A stretch of DNA of 64,000 bases from Parabacteroides distasonis. GTDB lineage: Bacteria > Bacteroidota > Bacteroidia > Bacteroidales > Tannerellaceae. The position numbers and the translations under genes are program-made. The stretch spans positions 41,029 to 105,028 of the forward strand of contig JAFBIU010000011.1 of NCBI GenBank assembly GCA_021531775.1, given 5' to 3'. Shown piece after piece: positions 25,697-34,776 of the stretch. The notes under the pieces were generated by a model. The model had not been told where the DNA came from. It made no database searches and saw only the letters and a list, made by a program, of their open reading frames with translations. How positions within the stretch are numbered: the first letter of the stretch is position 1; each line of letters starts with the position of its first letter.

Positions 25697-26551
25697 ATGC
25701 GCAAACTGCTCGACTTTTTGGTACGGAAACGGTATTGGTTTCTGTTTATACTGCTGGAGTTCGTTTCGTTGCTATTGGTTTATCAGAACAATGCCTATCA
25801 ACGAAGCGTGATGATCAGTTCGGCCAATGTGATGACTGGACACATCGCTTCGGTTTCGGGTGCTGTTTCCTCCTATTTGCATTTGCGTGAGGTCAATCGG
25901 GAGTTGGTAGAGCGTAACGGCCAGTTGGAGTTGCAGGTGTTGGAACTGCAAGACCAGTTGGAGAGTCTATTGGCCGATACGGTCCGATTTGCCGGATTTG
26001 CTCCTGATTCGACAGAAACCTTTACGTATGGGTTTATTGCGGCTGAGGTAGTGAGCAACAGTGTGACGCATGTCTCCAATTATATTACGGTAAATAAGGG
26101 CAGCTTAGCTGGGGTGAAACCGGATATGGGTGTCGTCTCAGACCGAGGTGTGGTAGGAATCGTTTCGTTGGTGTCGGACCACTTTTCTGTGGTCATACCG
26201 CTATTGAATCCGAAATTCCGGTTGAGTTGTAAGGTACAGGGCAGTAGCTATTTCGGTTCGTTGGTCTGGAATGGACATGACATGGAATATGCCAATTTGG
26301 AGGAGTTGCCGCGACATGTCCTGTTCGAAAAGGGTGATACGATTGTCACCAGTGGCTATTCGGCCATCTTCCCGGCCGGCATCATCGTAGGAACCGTCTC
26401 GGATTACCAGAAACAGCATGACGACAATTTCTATTCGTTGGACGTGCGTTTGGCAACCGACTTCAGCACCCTGCAGCATGTGCGGATTATTCAGAATTAT
26501 CATCAAGATGAACAACGACTTTTAGAAGAAGAGGCAAAGAAAAATGATTAG
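25697..26551 (+). CDS. mreC: Rod shape-determining protein MreC
   Basis: The 284-residue protein has one N-terminal membrane helix (YWFLFILLEFVSLLLVY), then a coiled coil (REVNRELVERNGQLELQVLELQ-type heptads, split here around residues 60-95). The periplasmic beta domain has NYITVNKGSLAGVKPDMGV and GDTIVTSGYSAIFPAGIIVG. It links MreB to PBP2 and RodA. I start it at 25697 (MRKLLDFL), since an upstream ATG at 25649 sits inside the hairpin and adds residues unlike MreC. It overlaps mreD by 8 bases. Confidence 0.93.
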   Translation: MRKLLDFLVRKRYWFLFILLEFVSLLLVYQNNAYQRSVMISSANVMTGHIASVSGAVSSYLHLREVNRELVERNGQLELQVLELQDQLESLLADTVRFAGFAPDSTETFTYGFIAAEVVSNSVTHVSNYITVNKGSLAGVKPDMGVVSDRGVVGIVSLVSDHFSVVIPLLNPKFRLSCKVQGSSYFGSLVWNGHDMEYANLEELPRHVLFEKGDTIVTSGYSAIFPAGIIVGTVSDYQKQHDDNFYSLDVRLATDFSTLQHVRIIQNYHQDEQRLLEEEAKKND

Positions 26552-27062
26552 TAACATACTTCGGGGATTGGTCTATTTCGTGGTGTTCGTGCTGTTACAG
26601 ATTCTGGTACTGAACCATATCCACTTTCTCCGGATTGCCACGCCTTTCCTCTATCTCTATTTTATTGTCAAACTGCCGGTGGGATTGGCTCCGACGAAGG
26701 TCATTTTCCTCTCCTTTCTCACGGGATTGGTGATCGATATGTTTGGTAATACACCGGGCATGCATGCAGCCGCTTGCACGTTGGTCGGTTTTTTGCGTGC
26801 TTCACTCATCGAATTGTTTTCGGGCAAGGAGATCCCGGAAGCGATGTTCCCTTCCTATCGCATATTGGGTTATGGAGGGTTTATCCGTTACATGCTCTCT
26901 TTTGTTTTCATTCATCATATTGCACTCTTTTTGCTGGAGTCGTTGACACTGTTTGATCCGCTCTTTTTGCTGATCCGAATTGTGGCAAGCGGATTGATGA
27001 CCTCTTTGTTGATGGGTTTTGTGGAGACGTTCAACTTAGAATCTCAGAAAAGTGAAGAATAA
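26544..27062 (+). CDS. mreD: Rod shape-determining membrane protein MreD
   Basis: The 172-residue protein is almost entirely membrane segments, about five. Recognisable MreD features are FYLYFIVKLPVGL-like residues near 35 and the helix SFLTGLVIDMFGNTPGMHAAA near residue 56. It belongs to the elongation complex with MreC. Start and stop overlap both neighbours (8 bases with mreC, 11 with mrdA), which suggests translational coupling. The assignment relies on both sequence and position. Confidence 0.9.
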   Translation: MISNILRGLVYFVVFVLLQILVLNHIHFLRIATPFLYLYFIVKLPVGLAPTKVIFLSFLTGLVIDMFGNTPGMHAAACTLVGFLRASLIELFSGKEIPEAMFPSYRILGYGGFIRYMLSFVFIHHIALFLLESLTLFDPLFLLIRIVASGLMTSLLMGFVETFNLESQKSEE

Positions 27063-28929
27063 CCATTTGAAATATACGCTGGAAAATCGACGTTACGTGA
27101 TTAGTGGGGCGGTCGTTTTCCTGGTGCTGATCTACGTGATCCGCCTGTTCATGCTGCAGATTGTCGATAGCGACTACAAGGCATGGGCAGACAGCAATGC
27201 CTTTTTGAAAAAGACGCTCTATCCATCCCGTGGACTGATTTATGACCGTAACGGGAAGCTGTTGGTGTATAACCAACCCGCTTATGAGGTGATGATGATC
27301 ATGCGTGAGGTGCAGCCTTTCGATACGTTGGACTTCTGCCAGATTTTGGGGATCACGAAAGAACAATTTGTCAAGCGGGTAGCAGACATCAAGGATCGCC
27401 GGCTCAACCCGGGCTATTCATCCTATGTCCCGCAGCTCTTCATGAACCAGCTTTCGGCACAGGAATATGGTGTTTTGCAAGAGAAACTCTATAAATTTCC
27501 CGGCTTTTATATTCAGAACCGAACCAATCGAGAGTATGAATATCCCTATGCTGCCAATATTTTGGGATACATTGGCGAAGTCAACAAGAAGGACATTGAG
27601 AATGACAGTTATTATGTTCAGGGTGACGATTCCGGTCGATCGGGCGTGGAACGCTCCTACGAAAAGGTCTTGCGTGGGGTGAAAGGCGAGGAGATCCTGT
27701 TGCGTGACGCACATGGACGCATCAAGGGAAAATATGATGAGGGGAAACATGACCGTGCTCCTGAATCAGGCAAGAACCTGACCTTAGCGATCGACATGGA
27801 GTTGCAAGCGTATGGTGAGAAGCTGATGCAGAATAAGTTGGGTGGTATTGTGATGATCGAACCTAAAACAGGAGAAGTGCTTTGTATGGTGTCTGCTCCT
27901 TCGTACGATCCCAGCCTGTTGGTCGGTCGTAAGCGAGGAAAGAACCATTTGATGTTGCAACGTGATCCCTCGAAGCCTCTGTTCGACCGTCCCTTGATGG
28001 CACAATACCCGCCGGGTTCAACCTTTAAGCCTACCCAAGGACTGATCTTCCTACAAGAACAGGTGATTACCCCGGAAACACGCTATACGTGTGCACATGG
28101 CTATACCTTCCGGGGAGGCAAACCGGCTTGTCATGGTCATCCCTCTCCTTTGCCTTTGTCCGGGGCCCTCTCTACCTCCTGTAACTCCTTCTTTCCTTGG
28201 GGACTACATGATATGTTGGATAGTCGGGTCCGCTATCCGAGCGTTCAGCAGGCTTTCGATGTGTGGAAGGATCACATGGTGTCCATGGGGTATGGCTACA
28301 AATTGGGGATTGATTTGCCGGGTGAGAAACGAGGTTATATTCCCAATAGCAAGACGTATGATAAGATCTATCGAGGCCGTTGGAATTCCAGTACCATTAT
28401 TTCGATCGCCATTGGTCAGGGAGAAATTTTGGCTACCCCTTTGCAGATTTGCAACTTGGCTGCAACAGTGGCTAACCGGGGCTATTTCATCACTCCACAT
28501 GTCGTGAAAGAGATTCAAGATACACCCTTGGATACCCTCTATACCCGTCGTCGCTATCCTACGATTGATTCCCACTACTATGAGTATGTGGCTGAGGGCA
28601 TGCGTGGGGCCGTGATCGGTTCACCCTATGGTGCCACTTGCCGGGGTGCCAATCTGCCGGACATTGAGGTGTGTGGTAAGACCGGTACAGCGGAGAATCC
28701 GCATGGAAAGGACCATTCCATTTTCATGGGGTTTGCTCCCTATCACCAACCGAAAGTGGCGATTTGTGTCTTTGTGGAAAATGCCGGATTTGGAGCCACG
28801 TATGCGGTACCGATCGGTCGTCTCATGATAGAAAAGTATCTGAACCGCGAGATTCCCGAGGCGGATAAGATGCTGGAAGAAACAATGATTAATACGGTTA
28901 TTTTACCCAATTATGCGTTACAACAGTAG
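27052..28929 (+). CDS. mrdA: Penicillin-binding protein 2 (elongation transpeptidase)
   Basis: The 625-residue protein has a membrane anchor (about residues 19-39), a PBP dimerisation domain and a class B transpeptidase domain. The active-site set is present: SxxK in PPGSTFKPTQG, SxN in STSCNSF and KTG in VCGKTGTAENP. It cross-links peptidoglycan during cell elongation and works with RodA. The start codon is GTG inside the mreD end. It overlaps rodA by 17 bases. No part is missing. Confidence 0.96.
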   Translation: MKNNHLKYTLENRRYVISGAVVFLVLIYVIRLFMLQIVDSDYKAWADSNAFLKKTLYPSRGLIYDRNGKLLVYNQPAYEVMMIMREVQPFDTLDFCQILGITKEQFVKRVADIKDRRLNPGYSSYVPQLFMNQLSAQEYGVLQEKLYKFPGFYIQNRTNREYEYPYAANILGYIGEVNKKDIENDSYYVQGDDSGRSGVERSYEKVLRGVKGEEILLRDAHGRIKGKYDEGKHDRAPESGKNLTLAIDMELQAYGEKLMQNKLGGIVMIEPKTGEVLCMVSAPSYDPSLLVGRKRGKNHLMLQRDPSKPLFDRPLMAQYPPGSTFKPTQGLIFLQEQVITPETRYTCAHGYTFRGGKPACHGHPSPLPLSGALSTSCNSFFPWGLHDMLDSRVRYPSVQQAFDVWKDHMVSMGYGYKLGIDLPGEKRGYIPNSKTYDKIYRGRWNSSTIISIAIGQGEILATPLQICNLAATVANRGYFITPHVVKEIQDTPLDTLYTRRRYPTIDSHYYEYVAEGMRGAVIGSPYGATCRGANLPDIEVCGKTGTAENPHGKDHSIFMGFAPYHQPKVAICVFVENAGFGATYAVPIGRLMIEKYLNREIPEADKMLEETMINTVILPNYALQQ

Positions 28930-30361
28930 AAATGAATGGTGGAAAACACTGGACTGGTTCACTGTTCTGCTTTATGTACTGATGGTTGTGGTGGGCTGGT
29001 TCAGTATCTGTGGGGCCAGCTATGAATTCGAGACTGCCGGCCTGTTTGATGTTGCCAGCCGTCCAGGATCTCAGTTGGTTTGGATCTTGACGTCGGTCGC
29101 ATTGATCTTTGTCATCCTCATGCTGGAGGCCGATTTCTTTGAGGTGTTTGCCTACCTGATCTATGCAGCCATTGTCGTACTGCTGATCATTACAATCTTT
29201 GCAGCCCCCAACATCAAGGGTTCGCATTCTTGGCTGGTGTTGGGTCCTATCCGTTTGCAACCCGCTGAATTGGCTAAATTTGCGACAGCTTTGGCGGTTG
29301 CCAAGTTTATGAATAGCTATGGCTTTGTCTTGGGGACGGCCAAGAATTTTGCCATTACGTTAGGCCTGATTTTCCTGCCGATGATCTGTATCTTTTTGCA
29401 AAAAGAGACCGGTTCGGCATTGGTCTATCTCTCTTTCTTCCTGATGTTGTATCGCGAAGGTATGTCGGGCTATTTCCTGTTGGCTGGCGTTTGTGCGGTT
29501 CTGTTTTTCGTGGTTGAAATGAAATTTGCGGAGGTGATGGTCGCCAGTACTCCGATGGGAGAGTTGCTCGTGTCCCTGTTGATATTACTCATCACTTGGA
29601 TCCTGATTTTTGTGGAGCGGAAAGACAGCAAGACCATTCGGCTGTTGATGGGAATTACCACCATCAGTTTTGCTGTGGGCGGTCTGCTGTCCCAATGGGT
29701 ACCGGTCAATTTTGCCTGGATTGCGATGGGTGCCACAGGGGTAACGGTTCTGTATCTATTGTATCAATCTTTCCATCATTGGGTATGGCATTATGCGTTG
29801 ATTGCGTTGTTTGCCTTCTCTTCATTGGGATTCCTTTTTTCGGTCAATTATGTATTCAATGAGATTCTGGAGCCTCATCAGCAGGTACGTATCAAAGTGT
29901 CGTTGGGGTTGGAGGATGACCCAAGTGGTGCCGGCTATAATGTGAATCAATCGAAGATTGCCATTGGTTCCGGAGGATTGTCCGGAAAGGGGTTTCTGAA
30001 TGGAACACAGACGAAACTGAAGTATGTACCGGAACAGGATACAGACTTTATTTTCTGTACCGTAGGTGAGGAACAGGGCTTTGTCGGATCGGTTTCCGTA
30101 TTGTTGCTGTTTTGCATTTTTATCCTGCGGTTGATAGCGTTGGCGGAACGGCAAGATCATGCTTTCGGAAGGGTGTATGGATATAGTGTGGCCTCCATTT
30201 TCTTTTTCCATTTGGCCATTAACATAGGGATGGTTACCGGCTTGACCCCTGTTATTGGCATTCCGTTGCCATTCTTCAGCTATGGAGGATCCTCGTTGTG
30301 GGGTTTCACCATTCTCTTGTTTATTTTTCTGCGGCTGGATGCTTCTCGGAAGGAGCGTTGA
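28913..30361 (+). CDS. rodA: Peptidoglycan glycosyltransferase RodA
   Basis: The 482-residue protein is a SEDS polymerase with about ten membrane helices. Typical motifs are GSHSWLVLGPIRLQPAELAK near residue 102, KETGSALVYLSFF near residue 162 and the C-terminal FFSYGGSSLWGF near residue 450. It polymerises lipid II in partnership with PBP2. At 482 residues it is longer than E. coli RodA (about 370), with extra sequence between the middle helices; this is common in Bacteroidota. Its 3' end overlaps the convergent gldH by 41 bases. Confidence 0.95.
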   Translation: MRYNSRNEWWKTLDWFTVLLYVLMVVVGWFSICGASYEFETAGLFDVASRPGSQLVWILTSVALIFVILMLEADFFEVFAYLIYAAIVVLLIITIFAAPNIKGSHSWLVLGPIRLQPAELAKFATALAVAKFMNSYGFVLGTAKNFAITLGLIFLPMICIFLQKETGSALVYLSFFLMLYREGMSGYFLLAGVCAVLFFVVEMKFAEVMVASTPMGELLVSLLILLITWILIFVERKDSKTIRLLMGITTISFAVGGLLSQWVPVNFAWIAMGATGVTVLYLLYQSFHHWVWHYALIALFAFSSLGFLFSVNYVFNEILEPHQQVRIKVSLGLEDDPSGAGYNVNQSKIAIGSGGLSGKGFLNGTQTKLKYVPEQDTDFIFCTVGEEQGFVGSVSVLLLFCIFILRLIALAERQDHAFGRVYGYSVASIFFFHLAINIGMVTGLTPVIGIPLPFFSYGGSSLWGFTILLFIFLRLDASRKER

Positions 30362-30821
30362 CCGGGTTGCTTTTCTCAACGCGAAATCCGATTTCTTGAA
30401 TACCCGGTAACGATGGGAGGCGCATCCCATGTCGGAAACTGAACGTATATTGGCCGGCATGTGGAAAACGGTAGTGGCTCCGGACCGGAAAACGGGAATG
30501 GAAGAGTGAAAAACCCTCTCCATTCCATTTCCCATATTCATCGGCCAGCATACATTCCATCGTGTCTCGAATCAAAGGACCTATCGGGCGTTCTTCACAA
30601 CAGAAGACCCATAAGTTCTGATAGGGGTAGAGATTGTTGTTCCGAATCTCCAGTTGTAAGTCGTATGCCGATTCCACATCCTGAATTTCAAACGTGAAAT
30701 AATAGACCTTTTCCTTCTCCCACAGACTGTCGTTAATCGCCTGATATTGTTCATAAACGACCTCCTGATCGCAGGAGAAGAAAAGGATCATCGTAGTCAA
30801 TATGCCAATGATCTTACGCAT
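30321..30821 (-). CDS. gldH: Gliding motility-type lipoprotein GldH
   Basis: The 166-residue protein starts with a lipoprotein signal (MRKIIGILTTMILFFSC, Cys17) and has the GldH pattern: FEIQDVESAYDLQLEIRNN, YPYQNLWVF and FSFRHGMRLPSLPGIQEIG. In gliding Flavobacteria it is needed for motility and type IX secretion, but the family occurs in non-gliding Bacteroidales as well, so the job here is open. It overlaps the PSP1 gene by 8 bases and rodA by 41 bases on the other strand. Confidence 0.88.
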   Translation of the reverse strand: MRKIIGILTTMILFFSCDQEVVYEQYQAINDSLWEKEKVYYFTFEIQDVESAYDLQLEIRNNNLYPYQNLWVFCCEERPIGPLIRDTMECMLADEYGKWNGEGFSLFHSRFPVRSHYRFPHAGQYTFSFRHGMRLPSLPGIQEIGFRVEKSNPVNAPSEKHPAAEK

Positions 30822-32301
30822 TAGGCTGCCCTTCTTGTTTCACTTGTTTAGCCGGTTTCTCTGGCTTGTCCGGTTGTTTAGAAGCCGCTTTCTGTTCCCT
30901 ACGTTCACGTGGCTCCCGGGCCTCTTTCGGCTCTCTGGGCTCCTTGGGTTCCTTGGGTTCCTTAGGCTCCTTAGGCTCCCTGGGTTCCTTGGGCTCTTTG
31001 GGAACCTTCGGTGCCTTCGGTTCGCGGGGAGTCTTCGGTTCCTTGCCTTCTTTATTCTCTTTTACCTCTTTTGCCTCTTTTATCTCTTTGGCCTCCTTAG
31101 GACCTTTTCCTTGTTTGGGTTTGGAAGGACGGTTGTTGTTCCGGTTGTTGTTGGGAGCCTCGTTGGAAGATGCAGCTGCATTTCCGTTGGGTGCTGTCTC
31201 TCCATTACCTGCAGGTTTCTTTTTCTTCTTTTTCTTCTTGACATTATCAAATCGCGTAATGTCTTGAGCCAAGATATCTTGTGCATCCCGTTTGGGAGCC
31301 TCCGGTTTGGTGTCTCCTTCCAACGCAATCGGTTTGATTCCCTTCTTGTTCATGTTGATGACATCGAATGCACGTGAGGCTGGGATGGTTACCAAATTAG
31401 CCGCAATCTGCTTGTCGGTAGAGTAGGTAATCTCCTTTTTGAAAATGTCCGTCTTAAAATGATAGTAGGTGTTGTCTTTGGTCTCCAAGACGATCTCGCG
31501 CGATGGCAACCGTTTCTGAGCCTCTACATAAGCATCCACCTCGAAATTGATGCAACATTTCAATTTTGCACATTGTCCAGCCAGCTTTTGCGGATTCATG
31601 GAGATATCCTGGTAACGGGCAGCACCTGTCGCTACCGAGATGAAGTTGGTCATCCAGCTGGAGCAGCACAGTTCGCGTCCACAGGGACCAATACCCCCAA
31701 TGCGGCCGGCCTCTTGACGGGCTCCAATCTGTTTCATCTCAATACGTACCCGAAAGACCTCTGCCAATACCTTGATCAGTTGACGGAAATCGACTCGTTC
31801 GTCTGCAATGTAGTAGAAAATAGCCTTGTTGCCGTCACCTTGATACTCTACATCTCCAATTTTCATGTTGAGCCCCAAGCTGGCTGCAATCTGGCGGGAA
31901 CGAATCATTGTGTCGTGTTCCTTGGCCTTTGCCTCTTCGTACTTCTCAATGTCGTTGGGTTTGGCCTTGCGATAGATCTTTTTCGGTTCGACACCCTCCA
32001 TCCGTACATTGTTTTTCTTCATTTGCAATAGAACCAGTTTCCCGGTTAAGGTGACTGTTCCGATATCATGTCCAGGCGATGCCTCCACGGCCACGATATC
32101 TCCCTTTTCCAAAGGCAGTTTGGCACTATTCAGATAGTATCCCTTGCGCGTATTTTTGAACTGAACCTCTACGAAGTCTGTTGCTCCAGCAGCATCCGGC
32201 ACGTCGCAGAGCCAGTCGTAGGTGTTGAGTTTTGTATTTTGTCGTTTGCTGCATCCTTTGATATTCATGCAGCAACCTCCTTTATCGAGTTTAAAATCCA
32301 T
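30814..32301 (-). CDS. PSP1 domain protein (RicT/YaaT-like) with a Lys-Glu-Pro repeat tail
   Basis: The 495-residue protein carries the PSP1 domain in its first half. The cysteine motif GIGPCGRELCCSSW and then CAKLKCCINFE are what RicT uses for Fe-S binding. In Bacillus RicT joins the Y-complex in RNA processing. From about residue 365 the tail is low complexity: a lysine run, then 3- and 4-residue KEP/REP repeats to the end. The start at 32301 is chosen because a -7 box (32329-32336, minus) covers a longer reading. It is followed by gldH with an 8-base overlap. Confidence 0.88.
   Translation of the reverse strand: MDFKLDKGGCCMNIKGCSKRQNTKLNTYDWLCDVPDAAGATDFVEVQFKNTRKGYYLNSAKLPLEKGDIVAVEASPGHDIGTVTLTGKLVLLQMKKNNVRMEGVEPKKIYRKAKPNDIEKYEEAKAKEHDTMIRSRQIAASLGLNMKIGDVEYQGDGNKAIFYYIADERVDFRQLIKVLAEVFRVRIEMKQIGARQEAGRIGGIGPCGRELCCSSWMTNFISVATGAARYQDISMNPQKLAGQCAKLKCCINFEVDAYVEAQKRLPSREIVLETKDNTYYHFKTDIFKKEITYSTDKQIAANLVTIPASRAFDVINMNKKGIKPIALEGDTKPEAPKRDAQDILAQDITRFDNVKKKKKKKKPAGNGETAPNGNAAASSNEAPNNNRNNNRPSKPKQGKGPKEAKEIKEAKEVKENKEGKEPKTPREPKAPKVPKEPKEPREPKEPKEPKEPKEPREPKEAREPRERREQKAASKQPDKPEKPAKQVKQEGQPNA
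30885..31085 (-). repeat. Short tandem codon repeats encoding PKEP/PREP units
   Basis: Read on the coding strand the repeats are variants of a 9- to 12-base unit encoding lysine/arginine-glutamate-proline. Third positions vary between copies, so it is kept by protein selection rather than by fresh slippage. It forms the tail of the PSP1 protein. Confidence 0.7.
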
Positions 32302-32328
32302 ATCGTTTCGAATGAAAAGTTTTGCCGA

Positions 32329-32336
32329 CAAAAATA
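32329..32336 (-). promoter_or_regulatory. -7 box of the PSP1-gldH operon
   Basis: The minus-strand bases are TATTTTTG, a full TAnnTTTG match, 28 bases upstream of the start at 32301. Confidence 0.6.
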
Positions 32337-32372
32337 CAACAAAAAAGCGAGATGGAGTGGGGTATAGAGCTG

Positions 32373-32411
32373 AAAAAGCCCGAGTCGATGCTTATCAGAC
32401 CCGGGCTTTTT
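32373..32411 (-). terminator. Terminator of the serine palmitoyltransferase gene
   Basis: AAAAAGCCCG (32373-32382) pairs with CGGGCTTTTT (32402-32411); on the minus strand the U-run closes it. It lies 19 bases past the spt stop codon. Confidence 0.75.
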
Positions 32412-32429
32412 CGATATGGATGGATGAAA

Positions 32430-33617
32430 TCAGTCAACTAAACCATGATTCTTGAATACACGGTGAATCTGTTCCAATGCATAATCCAATTGCTCTTTTG
32501 TATGCGTTGCCATCAATGAGAAACGAATCAACGTGTCTTCAGAAGCAACCGCCGGTGATACAACCGGATTGACGAAGATGCCTGCTTCGAACAACTCTTT
32601 CACGATCGTGAATGTCAAATCATTGTCACGAATGAACAACGGAATGATCGGTGTAGAGGTGTGACCAATCTCACAACCCATCTGGCGGAAACCATCCAAT
32701 GCATAGTTGGTCAATTTCCACAAATGTTCGATGCGTTCCGGCTCATTGATCATGATGTCCAAGGCCGCATTAGCCGCTGCTGTAGCAGCCGGTGTGTTGC
32801 TGGCACTGAAGATATACGAACGTGAGTGGTGGCGGAGATAATTGATGATGGACTCATCAGCAGCAATGAAACCACCGATGGAGGCCAATGACTTACTGAA
32901 TGTACCCATGATGAGATCCACATCGTTCGTTACGCCAAAGTGGTCGCAAGTGCCTCGGCCTTGTTTGCCGAATACTCCTAAACCATGTGCTTCGTCCACC
33001 ATGACGTTTGCGTTGTATTTCTTGGCTAAAGCGCAGATTTCCGGAAGTTTGGCAACATCGCCTTCCATACTGAATACACCATCTGTCACGATGAGTTTCA
33101 CTTTGTCCGGATCACATTTCTGTAATTGCTTTTCCAACGATTCCATGTCGTTGTGTTTGTATTTCAACTTAGTGGAGAAAGACAAACGATGTCCTTCGAT
33201 AATGGAAGCGTGATCCAATTCATCCCACAGAATGTAATCTTCGCGACCTGTCAAGCAGGAAACGACACCTAAATTCACTTGGAAGCCCGTGGAATATACA
33301 ATAGCATCTTCTTTGCCAACAAATTCAGCTAAACGTTTTTCCAATTGGATATGAATGTCAAGTGTTCCATTCAAGAAACGAGAACCAGCACATCCCGTGC
33401 CATATTTCTTGATCGCTTCAATTGCAGCCTCTTTTACTTTCGGATGATTCGTCAATCCTAAATAGGCATTGGAACCGAACATCAAAACCTTCTTGCCACT
33501 GATGATAACTTCAGTGTCCTGGTCGCTTTGGATCTCTCTAAAGTAGGGATAGATACCAGCGGCCATTGCCCGTTGAGGCGCATCATACTTAGATAATTTC
33601 TCTTGCAGAAGTTTCAT
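32430..33617 (-). CDS. spt: Serine palmitoyltransferase (sphingolipid synthesis)
   Basis: The 395-residue protein is a PLP-dependent alpha-oxoamine synthase. Conserved segments are GSNAYLGLTNHPKV, the glycine-rich CAGSRFLNGTLDIH, DELDHASIIEGHR, VDEAHGLGVFGKQGRG and the PLP lysine in GTFSKSLASIGGF. It is very close to the serine palmitoyltransferase of Bacteroides thetaiotaomicron as I remember it. That enzyme joins serine and a long acyl-CoA to make 3-keto-dihydrosphingosine. The alternative is 2-amino-3-ketobutyrate CoA ligase; the absence of a neighbouring threonine dehydrogenase and the lipid kinase next door favour sphingolipids. A -7 box TACTTTTG lies at 33711-33718 (minus). Confidence 0.85.
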   Translation of the reverse strand: MKLLQEKLSKYDAPQRAMAAGIYPYFREIQSDQDTEVIISGKKVLMFGSNAYLGLTNHPKVKEAAIEAIKKYGTGCAGSRFLNGTLDIHIQLEKRLAEFVGKEDAIVYSTGFQVNLGVVSCLTGREDYILWDELDHASIIEGHRLSFSTKLKYKHNDMESLEKQLQKCDPDKVKLIVTDGVFSMEGDVAKLPEICALAKKYNANVMVDEAHGLGVFGKQGRGTCDHFGVTNDVDLIMGTFSKSLASIGGFIAADESIINYLRHHSRSYIFSASNTPAATAAANAALDIMINEPERIEHLWKLTNYALDGFRQMGCEIGHTSTPIIPLFIRDNDLTFTIVKELFEAGIFVNPVVSPAVASEDTLIRFSLMATHTKEQLDYALEQIHRVFKNHGLVD

Positions 33618-33710
33618 ATTATAATTAAAGAGAATGATTTTTCTTATTAATTACTATTTGTCAGTTCTCAATTTGCCCCTGCCTTCTCCAACTGAGGCAA
33701 ATCCAGGCTG

Positions 33711-33718
33711 CAAAAGTA
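33711..33718 (-). promoter_or_regulatory. -7 box of spt
   Basis: The minus-strand bases are TACTTTTG, a full TAnnTTTG match, 94 bases upstream of the start codon. The opposing gene has TATTTTTG at 33773-33780 on the plus strand. Confidence 0.5.
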
Positions 33719-33772
33719 GCAAAAAAATAATGAATAGCTGTTCGAATGCTTTAAAAGTTTTTCTAAAAACAC

Positions 33773-33780
33773 TATTTTTG
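33773..33780 (+). promoter_or_regulatory. -7 box of the lipid kinase gene
   Basis: TATTTTTG fits TAnnTTTG and is 24 bases before the ATG at 33805. Confidence 0.55.
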
Positions 33781-33804
33781 CCCCGAAATTAAGACAATGT
33801 ACGG

Positions 33805-34776
33805 ATGAACGAGCGACAAAAACAGATACATGCGATTATCAATCCAATATCCGGAGTTGGTTCCAAGCGCAAAATACCTCGGATGATCACTGACATGTGC
33901 AGTGAGCAGAATTGTCAATTGACGATCTCTTTTACCGATTATGTAGGTCATGCCAGTGAACTGACCCAAAAAGCTTTGGCAGAAGGTGCTGACTGTATTT
34001 TTGCTGTGGGAGGTGATGGGACCGTGAATGAAGTGGCACGAGCCATGGTGCATTCGAATGCCGTTTTAGGTATCATCCCGAAGGGATCCGGCAATGGATT
34101 GGCACGTGAGTTGCACATTCCGATGGATGAAAAGCGTGCGATTGACCTGATTGCCAAAGGACATGTCTCGACGATTGACTGTTGTCAGGCGAATGGGCGG
34201 GTTTTCTTCTGTACGTGTGGGGTCGGTTTTGATGCAGCTGTGAGTCAGAAGTTTGCCGGTGAGAGACGACGAGGCTCCTTGACCTATCTGAAAAATACGA
34301 TTGAGGAGTATCTGGCATACAAACCGGAGGTATATGAACTCTTGGTGGATGAACAGTCCATTCAGGAAAAGGCTTTTTTAGTGGCTTGTGCCAATGCCTC
34401 CCAGTATGGAAACAACGCATTCATTGCGCCTCATGCCAACGTCCAGGATGGACAGATGGATTTGACCATTCTATCGCCATTCACACCCTTGGATATTGCG
34501 CCTTTGGCGATTCAACTGTTTACACGTCAGATTGATCGGAACAGCAAAATCAAGACGATGAAGGCGCGACAGGTTGTTATCAATCGTCAGTCACCCGGTA
34601 TCATGCATTTGGATGGTGAACCTGTTATGGCTGACAGCCGGATCGAGATCACGATGATCCCGCGCTCGTTGCATGTCTTGACGCCTGAAGTGGTCTCCTT
34701 CACCAATGAGGTGCAGAACCTGTTTGGCGAAGTGACCAGTTTCTTTGACCGGAAAATTCCTTACATCTTTAAATAG
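33805..34776 (+). CDS. Lipid kinase of the diacylglycerol/sphingosine kinase family
   Basis: The 323-residue protein has the DAGK catalytic fold: IINPISGVGSK at the start, the ATP-loop VGGDGTVNEVARAMV near residue 72, PKGSGNGLARELHIP near residue 92, and a C-terminal MHLDGEPVMADSRIEI. It transfers phosphate from ATP to a lipid hydroxyl at the membrane. Its divergent neighbour is serine palmitoyltransferase, so dihydrosphingosine or ceramide are plausible substrates. A kinase of this kind acting on dihydrosphingosine has been reported in Porphyromonas gingivalis (from memory). Diacylglycerol remains possible. Its end overlaps trmN6 by 16 bases. Confidence 0.85.
   Translation: MNERQKQIHAIINPISGVGSKRKIPRMITDMCSEQNCQLTISFTDYVGHASELTQKALAEGADCIFAVGGDGTVNEVARAMVHSNAVLGIIPKGSGNGLARELHIPMDEKRAIDLIAKGHVSTIDCCQANGRVFFCTCGVGFDAAVSQKFAGERRRGSLTYLKNTIEEYLAYKPEVYELLVDEQSIQEKAFLVACANASQYGNNAFIAPHANVQDGQMDLTILSPFTPLDIAPLAIQLFTRQIDRNSKIKTMKARQVVINRQSPGIMHLDGEPVMADSRIEITMIPRSLHVLTPEVVSFTNEVQNLFGEVTSFFDRKIPYIFK

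Noticed and set aside
32430..33617. 2-amino-3-ketobutyrate CoA ligase as the identity of the spt gene
   Set aside because: It shares the fold, but no threonine dehydrogenase is near, the sequence resembles Bacteroides serine palmitoyltransferase, and a sphingosine-kinase-like gene is adjacent. It is kept as a less likely alternative.
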